Shown: one piece after another, positions 1 through 8,589 of the stretch
Position numbering within the stretch: position 1 is the first letter of the stretch
Layout of the letters: each line of letters starts with the position of its first letter
Source: Rhizorhapis sp. SPR117
GTDB lineage: Bacteria > Pseudomonadota > Alphaproteobacteria > Sphingomonadales > Sphingomonadaceae
Assembly: GCF_021742065.1 (NCBI RefSeq)
Contig: NZ_JAKKIE010000019.1
Span: 4,172 to 68,171 of the forward strand
Length of the DNA: 64,000 nt
Reading direction: 5' to 3'
Position numbers and translations under genes: made by a program
The notes under the pieces: model-generated
The model's database searches: none
What the model saw: only the letters and a program-made list of their open reading frames with translations
What the model was told of the DNA's origin: nothing

Positions 1-804
1 AAGCTCGGCAAACTTGTTGGGCGCGGTGGTGAAGGGAAGGCTGGTGATCGCACTGATTTCGCAGGCCATATCCTCCGCGAATTGTGGCGGGGCATTAAGG
101 CCCGTGCCGACCGCCGTGCCGCCCTGCGCCAGCGCGTATAGACGCGGCTGAACATCCTCCAGCCGCGAAATATTCGCTGCGGCCTGGGTGGCATAGCCGG
201 AAAATTCCTGGCCCAAAGTCAAAGGCGTTGCATCCTGCAAGTGAGTGCGGCCGATCTTTACGATATCGTCCCAGCGCCTGGCCTGCTCGGCCAAACGGGC
301 ATGAAGGCGGGTCAGTGCGGGAAGGAGATGGCCATGCAGGGCACGCGCCGCGGCGATATGCATTGCGGTGGGGAAACTGTCGTTGGAGGATTGCCCCCGA
401 TTGACATGGTCATTGGGATGAACTGGCGTCTTGCCGCCACGCTTTTTACCAAGCTGTTCATTGGCATAGCCCGCAATGACTTCATTGACGTTCATGTTGG
501 ATTGCGTGCCGGAACCGGTCTGCCAGATGACCAGAGGGAACTGATCGTCCAGTTCGCCCGATCGAATGGTGATGGCGGCATCCTCTATCGCTTTGGCAAT
601 TTTCGGATCAAGGCCGTGGCGGGTGTTGATGCGTGCGGCGGCCTGCTTGACGATAGCGAGTGCGTGGATGATGCCGATGGGCATATGTTCGGCTGGACCG
701 AAGGGGAAATTTTCGATGCTGCGCTGGGTCTGCGCGCCCCAATAGACGCTGGCCGATACGTCTATGGGGCCAATCGAATCAGTTTCTATGCGGGTGTCGG
801 GCAT
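1..804 (-). CDS. fumC: Class II fumarate hydratase (fumarase C), 3' part outside window
   Basis: Reversible hydration of fumarate to L-malate in the TCA cycle; the class II enzyme is an iron-free cytosolic homotetramer of the aspartase/fumarase superfamily. The 268 codons present begin [12 protein letters not shown] and contain the family landmarks [35 protein letters not shown] and [10 protein letters not shown], all in the expected order. The frame runs off the left edge, so the GSSxMPGKxNP signature and the C-terminus are not visible. The ATG at 804 matches the usual N-terminus. A second, unrelated class I fumarase lies at 40309-41826. Transcription is probably separate from sspB, because a terminator-like hairpin lies between them. 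Confidence 0.96.
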   Translation of the reverse strand, partial: MPDTRIETDSIGPIDVSASVYWGAQTQRSIENFPFGPAEHMPIGIIHALAIVKQAAARINTRHGLDPKIAKAIEDAAITIRSGELDDQFPLVIWQTGSGTQSNMNVNEVIAGYANEQLGKKRGGKTPVHPNDHVNRGQSSNDSFPTAMHIAAARALHGHLLPALTRLHARLAEQARRWDDIVKIGRTHLQDATPLTLGQEFSGYATQAAANISRLEDVQPRLYALAQGGTAVGTGLNAPPQFAEDMACEISAITSLPFTTAPNKFAEL

Positions 805-863
805 GATGAACGCTCCTGATGCCGCCCAATCAGGGTGACAATCCGATATTGGGAGACGCCGAG

Positions 864-890
864 AAAAAAGCCAGCCTTTCTGCCGGGCTT
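864..890 (-). terminator. Probable intrinsic terminator after sspB
   Basis: Read on the minus strand, AAGCC and GGCTT arms flank a short loop and are followed by a run of six T. It starts at the sspB stop codon and would separate sspB from fumC. Confidence 0.55.
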
Positions 891-1368
891 ATTTCTTTTT
901 GCCGAAATCGACCGTGACGACGTTGGAGCCGTCTTCACTTGTTGCAGGCGGGATGTCGTTTTCCGCTTCTTCATGTGGTTCGGGCTCTTCGCCTGCGCCT
1001 TGAACCTGAAATTGCAGCGCAAAATTGACGGCGGGATCGACAAAGGCGGTGATTGCTGAAAAGGGAATGATGAGCAGGGAAGGAATTTGGTTGAAGGTCA
1101 GGCTGACCTCAAATCCTTCCGGAGTGACCTTCAGATCCCAGAATTTATTCTGGAGTACGATGGTCATCTCATCGGGAAAGCGCTCGATCAGCCTTTGAGG
1201 GATCGATACGCCCGGTGCGCCGGTCTTGAATGTGATGTAAAAATGGTGGCTGCCCGGAAGGCCGCCCGACGCCTCAATCTCGCCCAAAACGCGGCCGACA
1301 ACGGCGCGCAAGGCTTCCTGCACGATTTCGTCATAGGGAATCAGGCTGTCTGGCAGGTCGTCACTCAT
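889..1368 (-). CDS. sspB: ClpXP adaptor SspB (alphaproteobacterial, DUF1321 type)
   Basis: SspB family adaptor that tethers ssrA-tagged and other substrates to the ClpXP protease in the cytoplasm. The 159-residue protein begins MSDDLPDSLIPYDEIVQEAL and has the DUF1321 core (about residues 10-120). An acidic, low-complexity linker follows, then a short basic tail VVTVDFGKKK, the layout expected of a ClpX-binding tail on a flexible linker. A start 18 codons upstream is open, but the ATG at 1368 gives the family-like N-terminus. It is divergent from hisB; the 83-bp gap must hold both promoters. Family membership is clear; the role is inferred from Caulobacter-type homologues. Confidence 0.88.
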   Translation of the reverse strand: MSDDLPDSLIPYDEIVQEALRAVVGRVLGEIEASGGLPGSHHFYITFKTGAPGVSIPQRLIERFPDEMTIVLQNKFWDLKVTPEGFEVSLTFNQIPSLLIIPFSAITAFVDPAVNFALQFQVQGAGEEPEPHEEAENDIPPATSEDGSNVVTVDFGKKK

Positions 1369-1451
1369 GATTGCCCTTCGTAACGCAGGCATCGGGCGGG
1401 TCAAGCACCGACATTGTTGCATGGAATGATTCTGGCGTTATAGGGATCGCC

Positions 1452-2048
1452 ATGCGCAGCGCGGAAATCCATCGCAAGACGGCGGAAACGTCGATCGACG
1501 TCGAAATTGATCTCGACGGTACGGGCGAATATGAAATTTCGACGGGCATTGGTTTTCTGGACCATATGCTGGAGCAATTGTCGCGCCATTCGCTGATCGA
1601 TCTGAAGGTTAGCGCAAAGGGCGATCTGCATATCGATCAGCACCACACAACCGAAGATACCGGCATTGCCATTGGTGAGGCGGTTGCCAAAGCGCTGGGT
1701 GACCGCAAAGGTATCACGCGTTACGGCCATGCTTATGCGCCGATGGATGAAACGCTGACACGTTGCACTCTGGACATCAGCGGGCGGCCCTTCCTGGTGT
1801 TCAAGGCGGAATTTTCAACGCCGCGTCTGGGCGAAATGGATACGGAACTGTTCGAACACTGGTTCCACAGTTTCGCGGGATCGGCTGGCATCACACTACA
1901 CATTGAAAATCTGTACGGTGCCAACAATCACCATATCATCGAAAGCTGCTTCAAGGCGTTGGCCCGCGCATTGCGCACCGCGGTCGAAATTGACCCGCGC
2001 AAGGCCGATAGCGTCCCCTCGACCAAGGGTACGCTAGGCGGGCAATGA
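1452..2048 (+). CDS. hisB: Imidazoleglycerol-phosphate dehydratase
   Basis: Sixth step of histidine biosynthesis: dehydrates imidazole glycerol phosphate to imidazole acetol phosphate, using a Mn-dependent active site built from repeated histidine motifs. The 198-residue monofunctional enzyme shows FLDHML (35-40), DQHHTTED (62-69) and a second HHxxE near residue 160, the metal-binding signatures. The ATG at 1452 gives [13 protein letters not shown]; a 27-codon upstream extension in frame looks non-coding. It is first in the his block, and its stop overlaps the hisH start by 4 bp (ATGA), implying translational coupling. Confidence 0.97.
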   Translation: MRSAEIHRKTAETSIDVEIDLDGTGEYEISTGIGFLDHMLEQLSRHSLIDLKVSAKGDLHIDQHHTTEDTGIAIGEAVAKALGDRKGITRYGHAYAPMDETLTRCTLDISGRPFLVFKAEFSTPRLGEMDTELFEHWFHSFAGSAGITLHIENLYGANNHHIIESCFKALARALRTAVEIDPRKADSVPSTKGTLGGQ

Positions 2049-2665
2049 CCGGCATCGTCGCTCTGGTGGATTATGGAGCAGGCAACCTCCATTCCGTTTA
2101 TAATGCGTTGAAAAAAGCGGGTGCGGCGCATGTCGAGGTGACAAGCGATCCTGCATTGGTGCGCGGCGCGGCGCGGATCGTGCTGCCGGGCGTGGGCGCG
2201 TTTCGCGCCTGCCGGGACGCACTGGTCGCTGTCCCCGGGATGGTGGAAGCGATGGAGGAAGCAGTGCGAACGCATGGAGTGCCGTTCCTTGGCATCTGCG
2301 TTGGGATGCAGCTTTTGGCCGAGCGGGGTGAGGAGCATGGCATCCATGAAGGACTGGGCTGGATTCCCGGCGCCGTGCGAATGATCGAACCGGAGGACCC
2401 GGCGATCAAGGTGCCGCATATGGGCTGGAACGATGTGGCGGTGGTGCGCGAACACCCGTTGATTGTGCCGGGCGAGGCGTATTTTCTCCACAGCTATCAT
2501 TTTGATGCGGTCGATGATGCCGATGTTATTGCGCGGACCGATCATGGTGGACCGCTGGTTGCGGCGGTTGGCCGGGACAATATCATCGGCGTGCAATTTC
2601 ATCCGGAAAAGAGCCAGACCTATGGGCTGGAATTTCTCGCCCGCTTTTTGGAGTGGCATCCGTGA
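2045..2665 (+). CDS. hisH: Imidazole glycerol phosphate synthase, glutaminase subunit HisH
   Basis: Class I glutamine amidotransferase that supplies ammonia to HisF. The 206-residue protein has the nucleophile elbow GICVGMQ with Cys85, and the His186/Glu188 pair in QFHPEKSQ completing the catalytic triad. The N-terminal VDYGAGN motif is typical of HisH. It overlaps hisB upstream (ATGA) and hisA downstream (GTGA), so the subunits are probably made in step. The gene order hisB-hisH-hisA-hisF is the standard one. Confidence 0.97.
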   Translation: MTGIVALVDYGAGNLHSVYNALKKAGAAHVEVTSDPALVRGAARIVLPGVGAFRACRDALVAVPGMVEAMEEAVRTHGVPFLGICVGMQLLAERGEEHGIHEGLGWIPGAVRMIEPEDPAIKVPHMGWNDVAVVREHPLIVPGEAYFLHSYHFDAVDDADVIARTDHGGPLVAAVGRDNIIGVQFHPEKSQTYGLEFLARFLEWHP

Positions 2666-3396
2666 GCCTGATCGTTTTCCCCGCCATTGATTTGAAAGGC
2701 GGACAAGTTGTGCGCTTGGCCGAAGGCGATATGGACCGCGCCACCGTCTATGGCGACAATCCGGCGCAGCAGGCTGTCTTGTTCGCGGAAGCCGGTGCAG
2801 GGTTCCTCCATGTCGTCGATCTGGATGGCGCCTTTGCGGGCAAGGCAGTCAATGCGCAAGCGGTGGAGAGTATCATCGATGTTTTCCCGGGCCATGTTCA
2901 GCTTGGCGGCGGCATACGCGACCGTGCGGCGGTGGAGCGCTGGTTTGATCTGGGCGTGTCTCGCGTGGTGATCGGGACAGCAGCGCTTAAGGACCCGGAA
3001 TTCGTGAAGGATGTAGCGCGAGAATTTGAGGGTGGTATTGTGGTTGCGGTCGATGCCCGCGATGGCTTTGTCGCAACCGAAGGCTGGGCAGAGAAATCGG
3101 ATATGCCCGTGGCCGATATGGCGCGCCGATTCGAGGATGCCGGGGTCGCGGCCTTGCTGTTTACCGATGTCGGGCGTGATGGATTGCTCAAGGGATGCAA
3201 TGTCGAGGCGACGGTGGACCTCGCCCGCGCTACCGACATCCCGGTAATCGCCAGCGGCGGGGTTGCTGGAATTGCCGATATTCGTATCTTGAGCCTGCAT
3301 GTGCAAGACGGAATCGAAGGCGTTATTACCGGCCGCGCGCTCTATGACGGACGGTTGGATTTGAAAACCGCGCTGGCTTTGGCCGCGGCGTCATGA
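2662..3396 (+). CDS. hisA: ProFAR isomerase HisA
   Basis: 1-(5-phosphoribosyl)-5-[(5-phosphoribosylamino)methylideneamino]imidazole-4-carboxamide isomerase, an Amadori rearrangement on a (beta/alpha)8 barrel. The 244-residue product shows the two half-barrel catalytic aspartates, Asp10 in FPAIDLKGG and Asp131 in AVDARDG, plus the phosphate-binding LGGGIR and IASGGV segments. I chose the GTG at 2662, which overlaps the hisH stop by 4 bp and gives the usual (M)SLIVFPAID start; a GTG three codons earlier is also possible. The end overlaps hisF by 4 bp. Confidence 0.96.
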   Translation: MSLIVFPAIDLKGGQVVRLAEGDMDRATVYGDNPAQQAVLFAEAGAGFLHVVDLDGAFAGKAVNAQAVESIIDVFPGHVQLGGGIRDRAAVERWFDLGVSRVVIGTAALKDPEFVKDVAREFEGGIVVAVDARDGFVATEGWAEKSDMPVADMARRFEDAGVAALLFTDVGRDGLLKGCNVEATVDLARATDIPVIASGGVAGIADIRILSLHVQDGIEGVITGRALYDGRLDLKTALALAAAS

Positions 3397-4169
3397 CGGT
3401 CCGCACCCGCATCATCCCATGTCTGGACGTTGCCAACGGGCGCGTGGTGAAGGGTGTCAACTTCGTTGACCTTGCCGATGCGGGCGATCCGGTCGAACAG
3501 GCGCGGCTGTACGATGCGGCGGGTGCAGACGAACTGTGCTTTCTGGACATAACGGCAAGCCATGAAGCGCGCGGTACCTTGTTGGATATCGTGCGACGTA
3601 CTGCGGAAGTGTGCTTCATGCCGCTAACGGTCGGCGGTGGCGTCCGTACCCCCGACGATGCGCGAGCGCTATTGCTTGCGGGCGCCGACAAGGTGGCGGT
3701 GAACAGTGCGGCGGTCGCGCGGCCCGAACTGGTTTCCGATCTGGCCGATCGCTTTGGCAGCCAGTGCGTCGTGGCAAGCGTGGATGCGCGGCGCGCAGGG
3801 GAAGGGCGCTGGGAAATCTTCACGCATGGCGGACGGCGCGCGACCGGAATCGACGCGCTGGGGCATGCGGCGCGGCTGGCGGAACTGGGCGCGGGCGAAT
3901 TGCTGGTCACATCGATGGATGGCGATGGTACGCGGCGGGGCTATGACCTGGAATTGACGCGGGCCATTGCGGATGCGGTTTCCGTGCCGGTAATTGCCAG
4001 CGGCGGTGTGGGCACGCTGCAACATCTGGTCGAAGGCGTGGTGGAGGGTCATGCCAGCGCCGTGCTTGCCGCTTCCATCTTTCATTTCGGCCAGCACAGC
4101 ATTGCAGAGGCGCATGCGGCGCTGGCGGCTGCCGGTATAGCGACGCGGTCGGCGGTTCAGGCCAGCTGA
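3393..4169 (+). CDS. hisF: Imidazole glycerol phosphate synthase, cyclase subunit HisF
   Basis: Cyclase partner of HisH; uses the channelled ammonia to form imidazole glycerol phosphate and AICAR. This 258-residue barrel paralogue of HisA has catalytic Asp12 ([11 protein letters not shown]) and Asp131 (ASVDARR), and the LTVGGGVR and SMDGDGT phosphate-binding motifs. The start overlaps the hisA stop (ATGA). Downstream the operon is broken by a 467-bp stretch that carries a separate PEP-CTERM gene before hisE. Confidence 0.97.
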   Translation: MTVRTRIIPCLDVANGRVVKGVNFVDLADAGDPVEQARLYDAAGADELCFLDITASHEARGTLLDIVRRTAEVCFMPLTVGGGVRTPDDARALLLAGADKVAVNSAAVARPELVSDLADRFGSQCVVASVDARRAGEGRWEIFTHGGRRATGIDALGHAARLAELGAGELLVTSMDGDGTRRGYDLELTRAIADAVSVPVIASGGVGTLQHLVEGVVEGHASAVLAASIFHFGQHSIAEAHAALAAAGIATRSAVQAS

Positions 4170-4192
4170 CCCAAGGCAGCCCTCCGAGAGAT

Positions 4193-4221
4193 GGTTAATG
4201 TCGGAAGCCTTTACATTAACC
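4193..4221. promoter_or_regulatory. 9-bp inverted repeat, candidate enhancer (activator) site
   Basis: GGTTAATGT (4193-4201) and its exact complement ACATTAACC (4213-4221) are separated by 11 bp. A further TTAACC half-site lies at 4240-4245. The dyad centre lies roughly 100 bp upstream of the start predicted from the -24/-12 promoter at 4281, the usual distance for a sigma-54 activator site. No terminator-like T run follows the hairpin. Operator function is inferred. Confidence 0.5.
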
Positions 4222-4280
4222 TAATCTCATTTCGAGCTGTTAACCAAACTGTTCACGGTAATCCGCTGCGGAAGGGGAAA

Positions 4281-4296
4281 TGGCACATTCGATGCA
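4281..4296 (+). promoter_or_regulatory. Sigma-54 (RpoN) -24/-12 promoter
   Basis: TGGCACATTCGATGCA matches the RpoN consensus TGGCACr-N4-TTGCw with correct spacing between the invariant GG (-24) and GC (-12); one T of the -12 box is A. The predicted transcription start is about 4307, 33 bp before the PEP-CTERM ATG. Confidence 0.7.
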
Positions 4297-4339
4297 TATC
4301 TTTTGGTATATGTTTATTCGCTGACCAAAGGATTGACCG

Positions 4340-4570
4340 ATGATTTTCAAACATGCTGCGCTGGCTACTTCCATGGCCCTGATATTCCTCGCCTCGCCGG
4401 CGAATGCCACACGGGGCGGCCACCACCATGGCGGTTCGTCTGGTGGATCGAGCGGAGGAATTTCCGTGCCGGAACCGACGGATTTCGCTCTGTTCGCAGC
4501 AGGTGTCGTTGGCTTGATGATCGGCCGTCGATCCAGCCGTAAACGTGCCGGACGCAAGGCCGAAAAATAA
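4340..4570 (+). CDS. Very short PEP-CTERM surface protein
   Basis: The 76-residue protein is almost entirely sorting signals. It has a Sec signal peptide (1-23, ending SPANA), a His/Gly/Ser linker at 27-40 (GGHHHGGSSGGSSGG), the VPEP motif at 43-46, a hydrophobic span (about 48-62), and an Arg/Lys tail from 63. That is the PEP-CTERM architecture recognised and cut by exosortase, which releases or anchors the protein at the cell surface, usually alongside exopolysaccharide. It lies between hisF and hisE on the same strand but has a sigma-54-type promoter and dyad upstream, so it is probably regulated separately from histidine synthesis. No exosortase gene is in the window. Function beyond surface targeting is unknown. 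Confidence 0.82.
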   Translation: MIFKHAALATSMALIFLASPANATRGGHHHGGSSGGSSGGISVPEPTDFALFAAGVVGLMIGRRSSRKRAGRKAEK

Positions 4571-4636
4571 ACGTTTTGAAGGTGGACCAAAGATTTTCCA
4601 GTTGACGGGTCCGGGGGGCATGTCCCAATTGCGGAT

Positions 4637-4957
4637 ATGAGCGGAACCCTGAAACGACTGGAAAACACCATCAAGGAGCGCCGGGTCGGTGACCCGGCGC
4701 TTTCCTATGTTGCCAAACTGACCGCTGCCGGACGCGCCAAGATGGCGCAAAAGCTGGGTGAAGAAGCAGTTGAAACGGTGATCGCTGCAATGGGTGGCGA
4801 CGCAAAGGCGGTAACAGACGAAGCGGCGGATCTGATGTTCCACCTTGGGGTTCTGTTGGCGGACATGGACTTGTCCTTCGATGACGTCATGGCGGAGCTT
4901 GACCGGCGGGAGGGTGTATCCGGCATCGACGAAAAAGCGTCCAGAAAAGCGGAGTAG
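4637..4957 (+). CDS. hisE: Phosphoribosyl-ATP pyrophosphohydrolase
   Basis: Second step of histidine biosynthesis: hydrolyses PR-ATP to PR-AMP and pyrophosphate. The 106-residue, all-helical MazG-like protein carries the KLGEEAVET metal-binding motif (about 39-47) and the EAADLMFHL helix of the family. It is monofunctional (no HisI fusion). The 67-bp gap to the PEP-CTERM stop shows no obvious terminator. A HIT-family gene follows after only 4 bp. Confidence 0.95.
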   Translation: MSGTLKRLENTIKERRVGDPALSYVAKLTAAGRAKMAQKLGEEAVETVIAAMGGDAKAVTDEAADLMFHLGVLLADMDLSFDDVMAELDRREGVSGIDEKASRKAE

Positions 4958-4961
4958 AGCC

Positions 4962-5339
4962 ATGGCTGTCGATGCAACTTTGCCTTATGACAACCAGAAT
5001 ATTTTCGCAAAGATCCTGCGTGGAGAGATTCCATGCAAGCAGGTTTACGAGGACGAATTCGCTTTCGCCTTTCACGACATCAATCCCCAGGCGCCGACCC
5101 ACATCCTGGTAGTTCCCAAAGGGCCTTATGTCAGTTGGGACGATTTCTCGCGCCACGCCGATGACGCGGAAATTGCGGGCTTCATCCGAGCGGTGGGTAA
5201 GGTCGCGCGTGATGCAGGGTTGGTGGAACGCGGCTACCGGCTGCTCGCCAATGCCGGACCGGACAGTCATCAGGAAGTACCCCATCTGCACGTCCACATT
5301 TTTGCCGGACAGCCACTGGGTCCCATGTTGGCGCGGTAG
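4962..5339 (+). CDS. HIT family (histidine triad) nucleotide-binding protein
   Basis: HINT-branch histidine-triad protein of 125 residues, likely a purine nucleoside phosphoramidate hydrolase. The catalytic triad HLHVH is at residues 108-112, preceded by the HILVVPK strand near 47-53. The ATG at 4962 sits 4 bp after the hisE stop; the longer open frame upstream only overlaps hisE. HIT genes commonly follow hisE in alphaproteobacteria. The physiological substrate is not known. Confidence 0.92.
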   Translation: MAVDATLPYDNQNIFAKILRGEIPCKQVYEDEFAFAFHDINPQAPTHILVVPKGPYVSWDDFSRHADDAEIAGFIRAVGKVARDAGLVERGYRLLANAGPDSHQEVPHLHVHIFAGQPLGPMLAR

Positions 5340-5459
5340 TTTTCCTATATCTGTTGCGTTGGCTTGTAATATACTTGCGTGACGTGATTTTAACGATAGT
5401 CTCTGCCCGATAAGGGGAGGCGTGTCCTGCTGGCTCGTCCCAAGCAGAGAGATTTTTGC

Positions 5460-7013
5460 ATGATCTTTGGCCGCATTAAGTCACTTGACGCCATTCTCGC
5501 CACTGCAGAGAAAAAATCACTGCCTCGTTCTTTGGGGGCATTTCAACTGACCATGCTGGGCGTGGGCGCCGTTATCGGCACCGGCATTTTCGTGCTGACC
5601 GCCGAGGCCGCGCAGAAGGCCGGACCGGGCATGATGCTGTCCTTCGTGATTGCGGGTTTCGTATGCGCGGTTGCTGCGCTCTGTTACGCCGAAATGGCGG
5701 CAATGGTGCCGGTTTCTGGATCTGCTTATACATACAGCTACGCCGTCATGGGCGAACTGATCGCCTGGATGGTCGGATGGGCGCTGATTCTGGAATATGC
5801 GGTTGCCGCAGGCGCGGTATCGGTAGGATGGTCGGGTTATGTCGTTGGCCTTATCGAAAATGCCTTTCATGTAGATATACCCAAGGAATTGGTCCGCGGG
5901 CCGTTTGACGGCGGCTTGATCAATCTGCCCGCTATGGGGATTGCAGGTCTCGTCACATGGCTGCTCGTTATCGGGACCCGCGAAAGCGCCATGGTCAATG
6001 CGGTGCTGGTTACAATCAAGGTAGCGGCGCTGACCCTGTTCGTCATTCTGGCGTTGCCGGTCGCCAACATGGAAAACTTCCAGCCGTTTGCGCCGCTTGG
6101 CTTTGCTGGTATTTCGGCGGCGGCGGCCTCCATCTTCTTCGCTTATGTCGGCTTTGACGCGGTATCGACAGCCGCAGAGGAAACCAAAAACCCCCAACGG
6201 AACATGCCCATTGGCCTGATTGGTTCGCTCGCCATCTGCACCATATTCTACATTCTTGTTGCCGCTGGCGTGATTGGCAGTGTGGGTGCGCAACCAGTGG
6301 GCGGTCCTGATGGCGGAGCGCTTAATCCGGGCACCATCGAACTGGCGCAGGCATGCAGCGCTATCCATGAAGCCGCTGTCGTTTGTTCAAAGGAAGCGCT
6401 TGCCTGGACGTTGCGCGAAATCGGCTGGACACAGATTGGCAATCTCATCGGTCTTGCGGCAGGCCTGGCTCTGCCCTCAGTCATCTTGATGATGATGTTC
6501 GGCCAGACGCGTATTTTCTTCGTGATGAGCCGGGATGGGCTGTTGCCTGAAGTCTTTTCGAAAGTGCATCCGAAATTTCATACGCCCTACGTCATCACGA
6601 TATTGACGGGCATTTTCGTGGCTTTGTTTGCGGCGTTCTTCCCAGTGGGCAAGCTTGCGGACATTTCCAATTCGGGCACGCTTTTCGCCTTTGCGGCGGT
6701 GGCGATTGCGGTTCTGGTGCTGCGCCGAACCGATCCAGGCCGCAAACGTCCCTTTCGTACGCCGGGCCTGTATTTTACTGCGCCCATTGCAGTTGCGGGC
6801 TGCGCCTATCTGTTTTTCAGCCTGTCGGATGATACCAAGTTGTTGTTTGTCGGATGGGCGGTGATCGGTATGATCGTTTACTTCCTCTATAGCTATCGCA
6901 AGAGCCATGTCGGGCGCGGTCTGACGGAAATGCATGAAGAGGATGTCGACATTCCGCCGCAGCCGGTTCCGCCGATGCCGGGCGCATCAACGCCGGGCGG
7001 AAAGGACGCCTGA
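5460..7013 (+). CDS. APC-family amino acid permease (cationic amino acid transporter-like)
   Basis: Inner-membrane amino acid permease of 517 residues with at least 12 hydrophobic segments. The first helix has the APC signature GVGAVIGTGIFVLT (about 34-47), and FAYVGFDAVSTAAEE matches the consensus of helix 6 in the CAT (YfnA/YhdG-like) subgroup. There is a long periplasmic loop near residues 278-305 and a Pro-rich C-terminal tail. It stands alone: 120 bp from the HIT gene and convergent with the lipoprotein gene 17 bp away. Substrate cannot be read from sequence. Confidence 0.9.
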   Translation: MIFGRIKSLDAILATAEKKSLPRSLGAFQLTMLGVGAVIGTGIFVLTAEAAQKAGPGMMLSFVIAGFVCAVAALCYAEMAAMVPVSGSAYTYSYAVMGELIAWMVGWALILEYAVAAGAVSVGWSGYVVGLIENAFHVDIPKELVRGPFDGGLINLPAMGIAGLVTWLLVIGTRESAMVNAVLVTIKVAALTLFVILALPVANMENFQPFAPLGFAGISAAAASIFFAYVGFDAVSTAAEETKNPQRNMPIGLIGSLAICTIFYILVAAGVIGSVGAQPVGGPDGGALNPGTIELAQACSAIHEAAVVCSKEALAWTLREIGWTQIGNLIGLAAGLALPSVILMMMFGQTRIFFVMSRDGLLPEVFSKVHPKFHTPYVITILTGIFVALFAAFFPVGKLADISNSGTLFAFAAVAIAVLVLRRTDPGRKRPFRTPGLYFTAPIAVAGCAYLFFSLSDDTKLLFVGWAVIGMIVYFLYSYRKSHVGRGLTEMHEEDVDIPPQPVPPMPGASTPGGKDA

Positions 7014-7030
7014 GTCCAGCCGGGCCAGCG

Positions 7031-7627
7031 TTATTCGCTTACCCAGCTTGCCACCTGTGCGGCCACGTCGTTGGCAGCGTCATTAAGGGAGCCGCCCACG
7101 CGCTCGGCCTTGATCGCGCCGACCGGGCGGCTTGCTGAAAAACGTTTTTTCATGATGGTGGCGCCATCGGCTCCCATCTGAGTCGCATCATATGTCACGA
7201 CCGCTTCGTTGGTTTGGGCATCGATGCCAAAGCGCAGCAATTCGCCTGTCAACTGCGTATTCGATTCACCTGAATATTGTCGTGGGTCCAACAGCACGCG
7301 GTTGGTCTTTGCCGCAATGGTTTCAGACAGGAGTCGCTGGAACAAACGGCCGGGCTGATCCACCCACTGGGCATCCTTGACATAAGCGACTGACGTGTCG
7401 TCGACCTGTACCGGAATTCTATTGGTATCCAGCATTCGTGGCGTTTCAGGAACCGCCACGACAAGGCTGCGACCGTTAGCAGTTGATCGGGCCGTTCCGG
7501 CCTCAAGCCTGCTTTGCGCCGTTAGCGTCAGAAGGCGTTCGGGCGTTTTCGCACCAAAGCTGACACAAGCTGCCAGCGGTGCGGCAAGCAGTAGGGGCAG
7601 GAGCAATTTGCGCATGAGCAATCTCAT
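7031..7627 (-). CDS. ABC-type phospholipid transport auxiliary lipoprotein (PqiC/DUF330-like)
   Basis: The 198-residue protein has a lipoprotein signal peptide ending LAAC (Cys21). It is last in a four-gene set with MCE, ATPase and permease genes. Lipoproteins of this family sit at the outer membrane and dock with MCE-type phospholipid transporters. I took the ATG at 7627, whose ATGA overlaps the mlaD stop; an internal ATG at 7615 would also give a working signal peptide. Homology to DUF330/PqiC is judged from operon position, length and the RxPVQVDDTSVAY-type segment; it is less secure than the other three genes. Confidence 0.72.
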   Translation of the reverse strand: MRLLMRKLLLPLLLAAPLAACVSFGAKTPERLLTLTAQSRLEAGTARSTANGRSLVVAVPETPRMLDTNRIPVQVDDTSVAYVKDAQWVDQPGRLFQRLLSETIAAKTNRVLLDPRQYSGESNTQLTGELLRFGIDAQTNEAVVTYDATQMGADGATIMKKRFSASRPVGAIKAERVGGSLNDAANDVAAQVASWVSE

Positions 7628-8589
7628 TTTCCCTTGTAATCTGGCAACTTCGGCGAACTCAATAGCGAACCTGCACCTTGCTGATTCAGTTTTTCGGTAA
7701 CATCACTTAGCGATTTCGACATAGTCCGAAGGTCACGGACCAGAAGATCGACCTCGGGCATGGTCTTGGTGGAAAAGGTATGCAGGCCGGGCCGTGCTTC
7801 GCTGAGCGCCGCATCAAGATTGTCCATGCTGCGCTGGGCGGCTTGCACGGTTTTTTGCAGATCGGCCATCAGTGGGCGACCTTGCTGATCCAGCAATTCG
7901 TTCGTCGTGCCGGCAAGCTTGCCAATCTGTTCAGTAGCATTGCCAGCCTGTTCAATGGCGATTCGCGTCTGCGCGAGCATCGCCGCGATTTCCGGCGCAC
8001 GGTCGGCAAACGATCCAGTCAGCTTTTCGACATTTGCCAATATGGAAGCAATGCTTGCCTGATTGCGGTCGGACAGCAATTCGGTCAGCCGTTCGGTCAG
8101 GGTCGACAGGCGCTCCAGCAATAGTGGTGCGTTATTGAGCAGTTCGCCGAGCGCTCCCGGCTTGGTCGGAATGACAGGTACGCCATCGGGACATTCGGAT
8201 TTGATGTTCGTACGGGGGCAAGTGATCGGCGGCGCGCCCTTTACCGCCCCATCCAGTTGGATTTCGGAGACCCCGGTAAAACCAACGCCTTGAATGGTTG
8301 CGGTCGTGCCCTGCAGAATGGGGACGTCTTCCTTGACCGCGATGCGGACGCGGACAAAACTCGGGTCCCGTTTCCAGAGTTCGATTTCCTTCACCTGTCC
8401 CGACGGCACGCCCGAAAAGCTGACGCCCGATCCCTTGGCAAGGCCATTAACGGACTGCCCGAAATAGATATCGTAAAGCTGTTCATCACCGCTCGCCAGG
8501 CGTGAAAACCAGAACGCAGCGATAATTACCGCCGCCAGCAAAGCCAGCACGACGCTGCCGACCAATATATGGTTGGATCGTGTTTCCAT
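7624..8589 (-). CDS. mlaD: MCE-family substrate-binding protein MlaD
   Basis: Periplasmic, membrane-anchored lipid-binding subunit of the Mla-type transporter that moves phospholipids between inner and outer membranes. The 321-residue protein has one N-terminal membrane helix (about 8-28), then the MCE/MlaD domain (about 38-120: YFGQSVNGLAKGSGVSFSGV). A long helical region with TERLTELL and TRIAIEQAGNATEQIG heptad-like repeats ends near residue 300. It is longer than E. coli MlaD (about 180 aa), as expected for MCE proteins with a helical tail. It overlaps its neighbours on both sides. Confidence 0.9.
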   Translation of the reverse strand: METRSNHILVGSVVLALLAAVIIAAFWFSRLASGDEQLYDIYFGQSVNGLAKGSGVSFSGVPSGQVKEIELWKRDPSFVRVRIAVKEDVPILQGTTATIQGVGFTGVSEIQLDGAVKGAPPITCPRTNIKSECPDGVPVIPTKPGALGELLNNAPLLLERLSTLTERLTELLSDRNQASIASILANVEKLTGSFADRAPEIAAMLAQTRIAIEQAGNATEQIGKLAGTTNELLDQQGRPLMADLQKTVQAAQRSMDNLDAALSEARPGLHTFSTKTMPEVDLLVRDLRTMSKSLSDVTEKLNQQGAGSLLSSPKLPDYKGK

